This document shows, in pieces, positions 22,965 to 34,790 of a DNA stretch of 64,000 nt. The translations under genes and the position numbers were made by a program. Below the pieces are notes generated by a model. That model made no database searches. It was not told the origin of the DNA and saw only the letters and a list, made by a program, of their open reading frames with translations. Numbering within the stretch: the first letter of the stretch is position 1; every line of letters starts with the position of its first letter. Location: NCBI GenBank assembly GCA_029204225.1, contig CM055095.1, positions 42,621,723 to 42,685,722 of the forward strand, written 5' to 3'. Origin of the DNA: Diphasiastrum complanatum. Lineage: Eukaryota; Streptophyta; Lycopodiopsida; Lycopodiales; Lycopodiaceae.

Positions 22965-25190
22965 TCAAAATTCAAGGAAGATTGCTTGCTGATCAACCAA
23001 ATGAGGATGAGGAAGAAGGTTTTGTGAACGTGCTTTTAAAGGAGACGGATAAGTCTCGTTGTATTTTCATTATGAGCTAGACTATGACAAAGATTTGATG
23101 TTGCCAAGATGAGGCCATCAAAGCCTATTTTGATAAAGCTCTAGCTACTTTGGTGTATAATTATAAAACATATTTTTATTCATGTATGTTTACATTTGTT
23201 TCATACTTAGCAGTGGTTACTAAATATAAAATTCTATGAACTTTTAAGTAAAAAGCTTTTTTTGTAAATTGAGTTGTCATGTGTTGTGAGCATAGCCAAT
23301 ACGAATGCCTTTACTCATTATATTTTAAACTTATTTTTTGTTTCTGTCCAGAGCATGAAGCAATGCTTAAAAATGGTTCTAGGTACTATTGTTGAGAGGA
23401 AAGATCCGGTCTACTCATTACGGAGTTCGAAAGGTGTATCTATTAGACCTCGCAAGCCAGCCTCTGAAAACGTTGAGGACAAATGAAAAACTTTTCAAAG
23501 GCCAACCTGCTCAGGGTGCCTCAAAGTCAAAGAAAAAAGTTGTCAATATTCAAACTCTGAAGCCAATCCCTACAGAAATGGAAATATCAGAGTGGACGAA
23601 CATGCAAGGGATTAGCTCTTCATAGCTAATAACTTTCTAGAGTTGTTGATGGTCAACTTTCTTTGGCAGAAATGGGGAAAGAATTTGAAAGGTAATAGTC
23701 ATAGTCTAAATATCTATTTTCATGTTCCTTTTTGTAATAAAGTGATTTCCATGATTTTGTTGGATTTTTAACAATTATACTTTTGAAATGCAGGCATGAA
23801 TTATCTATGAAAGTTCAATAAGCCCTTGTGACAAGGTTAAATTGTCAAGATTTCGAAGAGTGCCAGAGGCTTTATCCTCTGAGCAGCCGAAATGAATCTT
23901 TGAGTCCATTTCTGGTTTTGTTTAGAGACATGGTATTTATTTCACCCACATTTAGCATAGGTGTTTATTAATTGTTTCTTTTTTATATTTTATGTCTCCT
24001 ATGCTAAGCATAGTTTTTTTTTAATTTAATTATTTATTTATGATACTGTAAGTCTCCTATTCTGTTTTATATTTTATGTCTCCCATGCTAAGCATAGCTT
24101 TTCTTTTTTCAGTCTCCCAAAGATAAGCAAAACAAAGTCCTTCTAGAGCAATTCAAGAGACATATTTTGAAGTTAAGAGCAAAAAAAATGGACAAGGAGA
24201 GATTAGCACGAGGTGAGACCATTGCGGAGGAGGATCCATTAGAGACCTACCTTCCCAAAAGTGTTGATGATCAACCATGCTTTTACTCAGTTGAGGAGGG
24301 CAATTGCAGAGAAATTTCAATTTTTTTAAAAAAAAGGCCTTATACACTCTGCATTGCCGATATACCATATGGATTTCGGATGAAGGAATCATTAAATGAT
24401 GATTTCCCCTTCAAAATCACTGAAATCTATAGTTTCATGCAGGGTTTTCTCGAAATCACAACTTCTCCAATTTGGAGAGTTGTTATTTTTCATTCTCCTT
24501 GGCAGACAGCTTCAGTATAGAAAGCTCTACTAACTTTTTGTAATGTAGAAATAGGAAATATTGTGTGGTAAGTTTTTAAGTTCCTGAATTATTAATTTGT
24601 ATTTTAATTCATAATTATATTTTAAATTTTTTATTTTAAAGTTAAAATTATTTATTTATTTAACTTGTAATGTTCCATGTCATGACTTGGGAGGAGCACG
24701 ACTTTGCAATGAAATAGAATACATAACCATCGGTTATTATTCTTTGGATGTCAAACGTTCAATGCTTCATTACAATGCTTCCGGACTGACAAGTTTTGAA
24801 AACTTGTTCCAGTATCCAACCGTGACCAAGAAACTCCAATGACGGGTTCCATGGCTTGTCCCTACCAAAAGTCACAACAATTAATTAATCATTTAATTGA
24901 TATTTTTTCTTACCCGGCTGATTCAGTTTTGGTTTGATTTAGCGGTAGCGGTACTACGAGCGCATGTGATGTTCAGAAAGGCAGATATGTTGTTGTAGTA
25001 GATTTAGATTCTGATTTAGTGTTTTTGTAAAAATGAGAATGAAATCTCTTTCAGTTTTGCCAAATGAACAATGAGGTGGGAAAGAATTTAGATAGCAAAG
25101 ATTCAGTAATTCCCTTGTCCAAGGAACCTCAGCCTCCTACTAGCGGAAAAGTAAGTGATATAAGAGAATTTGCTGATGTCTTGGTTTAAG
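22965..25190 (+). pseudogene. Beta-class DNA methyltransferase-like gene, copy B
   Basis: Exon-like blocks: about 22,965-23,152; 23,352-23,691; 23,794-23,932; 24,113-24,567; about 24,690-25,030; and a Pro/Lys tail to 25,190, most joined by GT...AG introns in phase. Motif IV appears as ADIPYGF (24,356-24,376), preceding WRVVIFHS. Motif I comes later as FSGSGTT (24,938-24,958), followed by GRYVVVVDLDSD. The order IV then I is that of beta-class N6-adenine/N4-cytosine methyltransferases. Just before FSGSGTT the expected Asp-x is replaced by a stop, and a frameshift lies near 24,840, so this copy is probably inactive. It is flanked upstream by the palindrome array. Copies: 1-1,012 and 26,500-27,060, both reverse. 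Confidence 0.65.
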
Positions 25191-25199
25191 ATTATAACG

Positions 25200-25800
25200 T
25201 GGTTACAGTAGTCAAGGAAATTGTAGAAGAGGTGCCACTTGAAACTACAGTGGCTACTCAAAAAAAAAAAAATGTAAATGACCTTGATGATTTTTGGAAA
25301 CAAAGAATTTTCTTTTGTTTCAAAAAATAATAGCATTTACTTTTTTTTGATGTATTGTGTTTTGAAACCTTTTTGATTGATTTAATGTTCTTAAATTTGT
25401 TTTTTTAATGATTTAAAATTAAGAATTTGAAGTGATTTAAAAATTTTAATATTGATAATCATTACCAAAACTAAAATTGTAACGATTTGTCAGGTTTATC
25501 ATATTTTAATTTTGATTGTGTTTATATATTATTTATTGTAAAAAACATATTGTTAGAAATTTAAACAAGTGAAAAGATTTTTTTTAGGGTGATTTAAATA
25601 TTTTCACAAATCATTTAATCTCAATGATTGTAAAGTAATTTGATTTGCATTTATTTAATGTTTAAATATTCAATGAACTTACATAGGTATAAATAAAGAT
25701 TCGAAAAAATTTTAAACTTTAAAAAATACTGATTAATATTTTTATTATAATTTAAAAAATATTTTTTTCGATACAAAAATTGTAATTTAAAAAACTTTGA
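25200..25800. other. Very AT-rich stretch
   Basis: Long A and T runs, no open frame. It is part of the junction between the two tail-to-tail methyltransferase modules. Confidence 0.6.
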
Positions 25801-25809
25801 AAATTCAAT

Positions 25810-26110
25810 GCACATACATTAATGGTACATTGATTTTCTCATTTCAACCATCAAACATATTCATTTTCAATATTTTTGGGTCTCTTCGGGCAGTGATGAG
25901 CTGGAAGGGCAGGCCTCAACTACCAATAGCATTTTCACATGCTATTCGACGAAATAGTAAAATATTTAAAAAAAAATTATTTTATTTATATTTGGAGAAT
26001 TCTACGTTACATAGAACCTTGATATCAAAGTTTCAATTGGTCCACATGGCTACGAAAATAAAATAAATAAATAAAAAAACATCTGTTTCAAGGGCCCTCG
26101 TCGAGCTCTA
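25810..26110 (+). repeat. Dispersed ~290-bp repeat, copy 1
   Basis: Matches the reverse complement of 35,625-35,905, including GTGATGAGCTGGAAGGGCAG and the GGTCCACATGGC block. Non-coding. Probably a short mobile element; ends not defined. Confidence 0.75.
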
Positions 26111-26499
26111 AGAATTTCTAATGATCCACCTTCAACCCTAGACCCTAGCACATGCAAAGCGTCAATAGATGAAAAGGATTCTAACATGTCGCACAGAGAT
26201 TCGTTTCCATGAGAGAGATATCATAGTTTAGATTCAAGCACATGCTTATGATTCAATATCTAACACTACAATCATATTAACCCTAATCCACCACAAGTTC
26301 AAGCTTACTTTTCTCTCATAAAAAATATAATAATATTCAATGCCAACAATTAGCAAAACCAATTAACATAAAAATCCAAAGAAAACATGAGAGATCAAGC
26401 AAGAAAGAAGAGCAAGGCCATCCAAATCCAATTTGATAGAAGTTCCACCTTCTCCATTAGAAATGAACATGAAAAATGAACAACAAAGTACCACTATCT

Positions 26500-27060
26500 A
26501 TAGTGGGGGATTGAAAAAGAAGAAGCTATGCTTAGCATAGGAGATATAAAGTTTAAAACATTATTAAAAAAGAAACAATTAATTAATACCTATGATAAGC
26601 ATGGGTGAAGTAAATACCATGTCTCTAAACAAAATAAAAAATGACGTCAAGGATTCGTTTCGGCTGCTCAAAGGATAAAGCCTCTTGCACTCATCTAAAT
26701 CCTGGCAGCTTAACCCTGTCACAAGGGCTTCTTGAACTTTCATAAACAATTTATACCTGTTACAAATCCATCAAAATCCTTTAAATCATTTTATTACAAA
26801 AATTGACATGAAAACAAATATTTAAATTATAAATATTACCTCTGAAATTCTTTTCCCATTTATGCTAGGGAGAGTTGACCATCTACAACTCTAGAAAGAA
26901 CACTTATTATTAGCTGTGAAGAGCTAATCCCTTGTATGATCTTCCATTCTCATATTCCCATTTATGTAGGGATGGGCTTCAAAGTTCGAGTGACGGCAGC
27001 TTTCTTTTTGGCCTTCGAGGCACCCTGAGCAGGTTGGCCTTTTATTTAAAATCAAAAATA
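26500..27060 (-). pseudogene. Methyltransferase-module gene, copy C (middle exons)
   Basis: The reverse complement is close to 23,490-24,100: KGQPAQGASKAKKK exon, intron, then a VQEALVTGLSCQDL.ECKRLYPLSS exon ending at GACATG and the start of the next intron, with its palindrome at about 26,530. The catalytic exons are missing. This copy opposes copy B tail to tail. Confidence 0.75.
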
Positions 27061-27193
27061 GTTTTAATCATTAAATAAGCAATTTAAGAAATATTAAAAT
27101 AAAGTTCAAAATTTTAGTCTAATAACAAAAATTAATGAAGAGGATAACATAAATTTTGATCAAAGCATTCCATGACAAGCATAGCAAGAAGAA

Positions 27194-27439
27194 TTACCTG
27201 GCCACTATGGAAAGCAAGTTGAAAAAAATTATCATATTTTGTAAGGCTCTACGTAGGATTTTTTGAATCAAACGACAAGCCTGTCTCTTGAGCACAAAGT
27301 GCTTGTAGCTCCAATTGTTTACATCTCCAGCTTTGGAGACTCTCATATATTTTTTATGAAAAAATCGGATCCTTTGTATGACAGTCATGTTCATGTGAAA
27401 ATCTTGATCAATATTATGATCCCATGCGAGTAAATGCAA
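27194..27439 (-). other. Open frame upstream of copy C
   Basis: An 81-residue reverse frame (IQRIRFFHKKYMRVSKAG) lies where copy B has the SMKQCLK exon but does not resemble it. It could be an exon unique to this copy or chance. Confidence 0.25.
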
Positions 27440-27920
27440 TGAACACGAAAACTTTTGAAACGGAAAATGTTTGAGGACTCATTTTTTTTAAGCCCTTACA
27501 ATTTTCTAGTAATTCATGTAAATTTTGAATCTTAAATTTAAAAATTAATGAATTATTTGTGAGATGCTACATTTTGCAAATATTTTAAATTTGGACTAAG
27601 TGACGCAAAATATTTTAAAAATTCTATATTCAAATCGCCAAAAAAATACAAATATTAATTGTGTCCAATTTGTTATTATGACTAATAATTGTTAAATTAG
27701 GTGAATCTAAGATTTTAAAAAGCTTACTTTTTTAATTTTATTTTCAAAGTGCAATTTGAAAGATTTTGATATAAATTTAAAAGCGTATATGCAATTTAAT
27801 GTTAATATTTTAACATTTAAAAATATTCTAAAATTTTAAAATTCTAAAATTTTAGAAAATATTAGAAAATTTAAAAAGTCAAAAATTTTAAAAACCGTAA
27901 AATAAAAAAAATAAAATAGA
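27440..27920. other. AT-rich stretch without gene
   Basis: Runs of A and T with TTTTAAAATT-type repeats (27,790-27,910). Nothing coding. Confidence 0.6.
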
Positions 27921-27924
27921 TAGG

Positions 27925-28265
27925 CATAGTCGAGGACCTATGCTCAGGATAGGTCGAGAGAGGACCTATGCTCAGCATAAGTCGAGAGTGGACCTATGCT
28001 GGTCGAGCATAGGTCCAGTGGGCACGTATGCTTAGCATAGGTCGACGGAGGACTTATCTTGAGGATGGGTCGAGGGAGGATTTATGCTGAGCATAGGTCG
28101 AGTGAGCACTTATGCTCAACATAGGTCGAGAGAGGACCTATGTTAACCATAGGTCGAGGAAGAACTTATGATGAGCATAGGCCAGGAGAGAAGTTATGTT
28201 GAGCATAGGTCTAGTGACCACTTATGCTGAGCATAAGTCTAGTGAGCACTTACGTTGAGCAACGA
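27925..28265. repeat. Array of CTATGCTNAGCATAG palindromes (right)
   Basis: About twelve units of roughly 30 bases, each a GAGAGAGGA-like spacer plus CCTATGCTCAGCATAGGTC or a decayed version. The array is more regular than the left one. It lies upstream of copy C, as the left array lies upstream of copy B. An isolated variant follows at about 28,512. Confidence 0.9.
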
Positions 28266-28269
28266 AGGC

Positions 28270-28860
28270 AATCGTCGACAATAGCAATGAAGGCCCATTT
28301 TGGCCTAATCTATAGATCCTCCTTCCAAGAATGAAAGTTTAAAGGACAATAATTCTATTTACATTCTTTAATTGTGTTCCTAAGGGGCCTATTCAAGGGC
28401 AAGTCTTAAAACAAAGATCTGAAGCCTTTTTTTTTTTTTTTTGGGTAGGGGCGTAGAAAAATCTTTTTTTTTTAATCAAAAAGATTCTTTGCAAAGCAAG
28501 AAGATTTACCTTTGCTAAGCATAGGTGAAAACCTTTTGCTTCTCTTTCTCTCTAGCAGGCGCGTGTGCTGAGGGAAGCCTCATTCATAAGGAAAATTGAA
28601 GCGGCTTCTCTTCACTTTTGAAGCAATCAACAATAGAACAAAGCTTTCGAGTGCCTACGTTAAGCATCACGTTAAGGAATGCTTTGGTAAGAATTTCATC
28701 GCTGCACGGAAAGTTTAAGATTCCAAAATAGGGATTAATTTCTTGAGTGATGTTTCTTGTTTCCTTCTAGTAAAACCTGATTAGATTAGGTGTACATGCG
28801 TTCTTGCCTCCTTGAGTGAATTATCATCAGTTTCAAGGTAGAGCAGAATCAAGCTACTGC
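28270..28860. other. Stretch without recognisable gene
   Basis: A T run (28,428-28,442) and short frames only. One palindrome variant lies near 28,512. Confidence 0.5.
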
Positions 28861-30088
28861 CCCAAGGAAGTGCTGATCAGTTCCTAGATAGGAAAAAAAA
28901 AGAGTTTTTCATCTAGAATGAAATACACATAACTAGGAACTGTGCACACTAGGAAAAATGAAACAGTTCCTAGATAGACAATCTAGGAAAACTTTTCCTA
29001 TATAGGAAAGTTTTGACAAAGAATTTCCTAGAATACCTATTTTCCTGTATAGAAAATTTTTGAAAAAACAGAATCAGTTTTCCTGTATAGGTAAATAGGT
29101 TCCTCCGATCAACTGCAATATAGTAGCCAACTCTACTTGTCCCAAAGCATTAAATACGTTAAATATGGTGTCAGCGGTTGAATTTCTTTTTCTGAATATG
29201 CCTCCTCCCCTTTCTTTCTCTTCATCATTGTCCAATGATATTGTTTTCGCTTGATCTGCATTTTATCATTTTCTAATGGTATCAACTCTGTGAGATTTAA
29301 AACTGGGAGGGATTGCCAACTTCCGACAATAACCAGTTTGCTGCTATCAGGCAGCTTAAAGATGGTGTATGCATTTAGGTGCTGGTTAATACAGCCTCAC
29401 AGAGCAGCCATTCAGCATATACTGATACTTTCTCAATGCCCTCGACGACTGAAGTGATCTGTGTAAAAAAAACATCGCAGATATGATGATCGAAAAATTC
29501 AAAGAATGAACTTTAAATAATCAGCAATACAGTGTCTATGGCAAAGTCCTTGATTACGAGAACTTGCTATTATATGTGGCCTACGTCTCTGACGTATACA
29601 ACTAGTTTGCTCGGCTGCGTTCAAGATCGATTTCATGATCATGCGGAACCATTTCCATAGTGGAAACAGTAAACTACATAGAAGAAGAGGTATCCCTGCA
29701 ATGGGAAAATGGAATAGAAATCATTTTGCTTTGGAACTTAATTCAACAGTCGTTCGACTTTACAACATGTCTCTGTATACTGTGATATATACGATCCTCA
29801 AATGAGGACAAGTAGAAAAGTAGCTCAAGTGAGAAATGGTTTACCTCAGGATAAACAGCAGGATCAGTCAAAGACCGAACATTTGTGTTCAATTTGTAAT
29901 GCTCAAGTATTCCTAACTGAACCATTAATTGATAGGCACAAAAGGGATTTAGTCATGCTAATAGTATCAATAAAACATCATATTCTTGTCATTAGTCTAT
30001 GGAATTTATCAGCAAATATTTAAATCCCAGCTCCAACATCTTAGAGAAAGAGCACACATCAAACATAAGATAAATAAAAAAAACATAC

Positions 30089-30225
30089 TTCCAAAGATCC
30101 ATCGACGCTATTTAATACGGCGGCTTCAATGAAGGAAATGGCAAAGTGGGGATAACCATATGAAACTCCTGGACCTCGTCCATGATGAGCAGATGCACCC
30201 CATGCAATCTTTTAGCTAAGAGATC
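30089..30225 (-). pseudogene. Exon-like fragment of unidentified gene
   Basis: Reverse strand: CAG acceptor, then a frame reading HHGRGPGVSYGYPHFAISF and ending at a GTATGT donor, with one stop near its start. It reads as a conserved enzyme exon, but I cannot identify the protein. A second exon-like piece (EHYKLNTNVRSLTDPAVYPE, about 29,820-29,900, donor GTAAAC) follows on the same strand. Both lie inside the inverted-repeat-bounded segment. Confidence 0.35.
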
Positions 30226-30978
30226 CTGCACTTAGCTAGATTAATTAATGTCAAGCAACTGATGAAAATCATAACGCAAGCACTAAGAACTGAGAGACAT
30301 GACTGTCGTGCCAGGGAGACACCTGCAATAGAATTGAAATTTGATAACTGAGCCAAGAAAAAATGAACTGATCCGAAAATAAGAATCCACTAAGTTTTAA
30401 CTGTCATTTGTAAAAGCATGAGCAATGGAATATCGTCAAAGAGAAGCTAAAGTATATTGAAAGTATGAAATAATTATCAAGAGACTGCAAAAGAGATCCA
30501 GTCCAGTCGCACGTGGATGTGAAAGCTGAACTAGCAAATTCTTTGATGTCAGTAGCGAATTATGGTAGGATCATGGTTATTGCTGCCCTTTAACATTCTT
30601 TGCACAAGATCTTTTAGGTTCTGGAATTATATGTTCAAACTACTAGACAGATATGCCACTAGTATTCTAAAGTTAGGCAATGCAGCTGATAGATAAGTTT
30701 GCCAATTCTACATCCTCATGACTAAAACCCATATGACCATATAGGCATCGGATGACGAGAGCTGTTGATGAGCTGAAACCCTATGTGTCAAGTGATTCAT
30801 ATCCTGTAACATCGTCGAAAATGCAACTGTCACTGAAAGAGTAAGAATAGCAAAACCAACTTGATGTACGAATTGCTAGTTTCGTGAGACTCCAGTATTT
30901 TTGTCGTTCTGAAAGAAAGTACAAGGATTGATTTAAACTATTTGACTTAATAAACTGCAGTCTCGGTCTAGATTCTAC

Positions 30979-31383
30979 CAATGCAGCCATTCTCTCATTG
31001 TAGGTTCAATGGGACCTGGAGCATCTGAATCTGTCATGACCTGAAAAAAAGCTGAATGTCAAGTAAAGCAAAGGCCAGCATATGTTCTAAATGGGCATTT
31101 TCCTAAATCAGCGAAAACGATAAATATTTAGAGCCTCTAGCATTTGCACCTTTGAAAGATATCAGACTTTGAACTTTATCTGCCTCACCAGTGTATAGAA
31201 ACTATTTTGATCACTGTTCAGCTGGACTTTTGGAGCCATCGTTGTTTCAGATGGTTTTAGCTCACATCCGTTACCGATCTGCCGAGGGCCGTACTAGACA
31301 GACATCTCCACAGATAGCACGAACATGTCGATCACATTTCCAATCACTCTACCAACCACCAGAGTTTTTACTGACCTTTCCAT
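30979..31383 (-). pseudogene. MFT-like PEBP gene, exons 1 and 2
   Basis: Exon 1 (31,383 down to 31,189) reads LVVGRVIGNVIDMF, then MSV-stop-YGP and NGCELKPS, then PKVQLN and YTL. Exon 2 (31,040 down to 30,979) reads VMTDSDAPGPIEPTMREWLHW. Exon 2 is 62 nt, the standard length in plant FT/TFL1/MFT genes; the introns are GT...AG and the phases agree. MREW and NGCELKPS point to MOTHER OF FT AND TFL1 (seed dormancy/flowering signalling protein) rather than FT. A stop interrupts exon 1, and exons 3-4 with the ligand pocket were not found, so it is a fragment. Confidence 0.85.
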
Positions 31384-32059
31384 AGGTACTGGCTTGTTCG
31401 GGATGAATCAAGGAACTCACCTGCAAGGTCCTATTGTAGTCAGTCCCAGGAATTTTCAGTGACAAGCTAATTCCATTTTTCTAATACAAGCTAAAGTAAT
31501 GCCTCAAGTGCTCTGCTTGTGGGGACAACTTCATGCTGATAAGGAGAGCCAAAATTTTATTGTGATGCATATACAAAATTGAACGCATGTTTAAATGACC
31601 TAACCTTTGATGCCGTAAATCTTGTAAGTCCTTGTGAAATTTGGAATGGACTTGAAATGGTTTGATGACAATCTATGTCAAGGATTTTTCACCAAGTTTA
31701 AAAATTAGACATCTAGGTATTCACATAGATCCCAACCATGCATGAGCACTCAAATATGGACTCCTCCCTATTCTAGACACCCAATTGGATCAGAACTTGA
31801 CCCTCACACTCTCACAAAGAAAGTTGAATAGAACTTATTTGAGTTTCATACATACAATGTCAAATTTTGATCAAAAAATTGAATTCATTCACCCCAATTG
31901 GACTCCACCAAGTCCCAATGACTCGACCTCTTTAGAGTTTGAATGAAATTCAAATTTAAAAAAATGCGATGCTTCTTTCTCACTAAGATATGTGCTTACT
32001 GAGTCTAAACCCTAAACCCTAAAACCATGAAGAAGACAAATTTTCCACCAAAGTCAAGA

Positions 32060-32430
32060 AATGAGTTACTAGATCTTTCCTTCTAAAATGGAAGGAACTC
32101 TTAGGATTTGTGGATCAAACACTACACATTTGACTCACACATCTCTGTGACCCTTTTTCAAGCCATACAAAACTCAAGTCTTTGAGTAGGAGTGGAACAA
32201 TGTGACATCGATCTCAAAAAATCACTTCTAGAACTCTCCAACAATGCAATCACCCTAAGTTGCTAGATCTTGCCGTCTCCAAAGGAAGGAACCATTGGTA
32301 TTTTTGGATCACCCTCTGCACATGTGCTTCACACACCTCTATGACACATTTGCAGGTCATTACACACTCAAGAACTATGAGTAGGAGTGAAACAATATGA
32401 CTATGATCTCAAAATCCTATCTAAAACTCT
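32060..32430. repeat. Imperfect tandem duplication (~190 bp)
   Basis: 32,060-32,240 and 32,265-32,430 share the order AGATCTT.C...GGAAGGAAC, GGATCA, CTCACACA and GAGTAGGAGTG.AACAATATGAC. Non-coding, inside the inverted-repeat-bounded segment. Confidence 0.65.
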
Positions 32431-33846
32431 CTAAACCTAGATTGACAATGTTATTTTAAAGTTTTTATCTACAATGAAAATGATTTGGTGCTCTTTGACA
32501 AAAGTCACCAGGTTATGTGCTCTACCTACCTCCAAACAAATGTCAATAATTGAATATAGGGTCAACCATTTTGATTGAAATCATTTGCACCTAAATCCTT
32601 ACTCAAGTAGCTTCCAAAAAAGTGCTCACTTGTTTGATTTGGTTCTACCTTAAGATCACAACAAATACTCGAAGTGGATGGATCTCACATGTGCCTGATA
32701 ACAATAGTTCGTATTGTACCTTCAATGAACCAAAAAAATAGATTTCTGGCCGAGTTAGAACAAGAATCCCATTGGAAACTAGTCGAGATCACAAAATCCT
32801 CTTAAAACTTGATCTTTTGCTCTCACAAATTTGTATGAAGCACAACATTGAAAAGCACTTAGATATGGTGCAAGTACAAGTACAACAACCTCTCGCACAT
32901 GTGGAAAGTTCACTTGAAACTCACACACTCATTTGTACTTCAAATCTAGAGGTAATCATTTGGTTAGACTCGTCCTCTCTCAACTTTGATTTTAGCACCA
33001 ATGCCTTTAACGAGATGGAGAGATCTTGAACATCATCTATGCTCTTAGACTTGGCTTTGATACCATGTCAAAAAATCAGAGAATAGGATTGTTATCCATT
33101 TTTTGAGTTGCTTTAGTATAACATTTCAATCTTGCTACAATGCCCAATAGTAAAACAGAAATTGTAATTTCTTGACGTTCTACTTTTTAACTGAGGGGTG
33201 AAATTGATGCATATGAAAATGATTTTACCTTTCACCTTAATGTTCGACAAAAAAATAAAAGAACCAGGGATTTGTAACCCTTTGGATCAAGGTTGGGGCT
33301 ACAAATCTTTGGACACCTTGATTTGACTGTTTAGTTCTAGAAGTTGTGAACATGCAGTCAATGAACATGTTATTAATTGCTATAGGGGGCTAATGAAATC
33401 AAAGTGTTGATGCCCATGTTATAAGGATGGTGAAAAAAATACTAGCCTATCACCAATTAATGTTAATGAGATAGGAAATATGAGTGAGAGGTTATAATAT
33501 GTAAGAAAACTATTTTATAATTTAAAATGTATATTGGAAATAAAATGATTTCCTATGAAAAATTGAGACACATACATTTTGTAACTAGGAAAAAAATTTC
33601 TAATTTAGAAATGGTAGAAATGTATCTAGGAAAAAAAGGTTTTCCCTAAATGCAATTGATGCACATGCATTTTTTAACTACGAAAAAAGCTTTCCTAATT
33701 AGAAGGGGTCCAAATCCACATTTTAACTAGGAAAAATCATGTGAAACTAGGAAATTTGACATTTTTCCTATCTAGGAACTAATCAGAAGTTCCTTGTGTG
33801 CTACAAAGGTTGCAATAGCATTCATTTCATTATATATCCATAGATA

Positions 33847-34072
33847 AGGGTGTTGGCTCAATTGGTTATCTTGACATCCAAAGTTTCTTTGGTCTCAAGT
33901 TCGAGCCTCTCCTTGGAAACCAAGAAGCATTATATATCCATACATCCAAAGTTTCTTTGATCTCAAGTTCGAGCCTTCCCTTGGAAACCAAGAAGCATTA
34001 TATATCCATTTCGGAGTTCCTTTGGTCCCATGTTCGAGCCTCCCCTGGAAACCAAGAAGCATTATATATCCA
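33847..34072 (+). repeat. tRNA-derived SINE-like sequence with tandem B-box units
   Basis: TGGCTCAATTGG (33,854-33,865) fits a pol III A box, and AAGTTCGAGCC (33,898-33,908) a B box at the expected spacing. The B-box part, ending GGAAACCAAGAAGCATTATATATCC, is repeated three times (from about 33,876, 33,943 and 34,011), each about 65 bases. A related head (GTTGCCTCAATTGGATAGC) lies at 35,137-35,165. Confidence 0.6.
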
Positions 34073-34257
34073 AAGCAGTCTGTACTAGCTTTTAAGAATC
34101 ACAAACAAGAATCCAAAGCAAAATAAAGCCTCTGATACTCTGCAATAGTTGCTCCTCACAACAATTTGAACTCCAAACAGCAAAAGAATGGCCAACAATC
34201 CATGGAAAACAAAAACCTAGACCACATTGACACTTATGTTCTTGTTTCAAATGTTCC

Positions 34258-34790
34258 TATTGCTCTGAATCTTCTTGTTGCTTGACCCCGCGAAAGTACG
34301 CAGTGCTCGCTATGGTCAGGTGTGTTAGCTTATCTTTCTTTACTTCCAGGTGAAGGTTGCCCTTGATGAAGTCGTTGATCGCTTTTGGACTTCCTAGGCG
34401 TCCGCTCTACTGCCTCCTATTCCAATGATACCATGTCCCGGCAATGATAGCAATGTCTCGAGTTCTATGTTTCCATTTTCAAATCCTTTTTCCGAAGGCT
34501 GAGAGGTTTCATTTTTAGACGACCTTATCTAAATTGGATAAATAACGACTTGGGCGTTAGAAACACATCTTCTTCCCTGGATAGGACGTGTTGGACCGAT
34601 TATATGGTTTCACCTATATCGATGACCTTTTCGAGGATGAAATCCCTAGCAATCCTTCTTGCTTTTGTAGACATGAGTAGCTAGGAAGTTGTTTGTACAT
34701 CTTTGGCAAAAGGTAGCCAGTTGAGTGTTTATTTGCTCAGTGATGTTTTTTTGTTGTACAATTGCTCTGAATCTTCTTGTTGCTATTTCA
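34258..34790. repeat. ~500-bp segment bracketed by direct repeats
   Basis: ATTGCTCTGAATCTTCTTG plus TTGCT occurs at about 34,260-34,283 and again at about 34,763-34,786. No coding function is seen between them. Confidence 0.5.

Larger units (their letters stand above)
28863..33796. mobile_element. 4.9-kb segment bounded by 35-bp terminal inverted repeats
   Basis: 28,863-28,897 and 33,762-33,796 are inverted copies with 32 of 35 bases matching, sharing AGTTCCTAGATAGGAAAAA. Both ends also hold several CCTAGATAGGAA/TTTCCTATATAGGAAA-type subterminal palindromes (28,880-29,105; 33,540-33,780). No target duplication or transposase was found, so this is a non-autonomous element of unknown superfamily. 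Inside are gene-fragment-like pieces, including the PEBP exons at 30,979-31,383, which suggests capture of host sequence (Pack-type element). Confidence 0.65.

Noticed and set aside
33898-33908. Functional tRNA gene
   Set aside because: A and B boxes are present but the cloverleaf arms (acceptor, anticodon) cannot be formed; SINE-like head instead.
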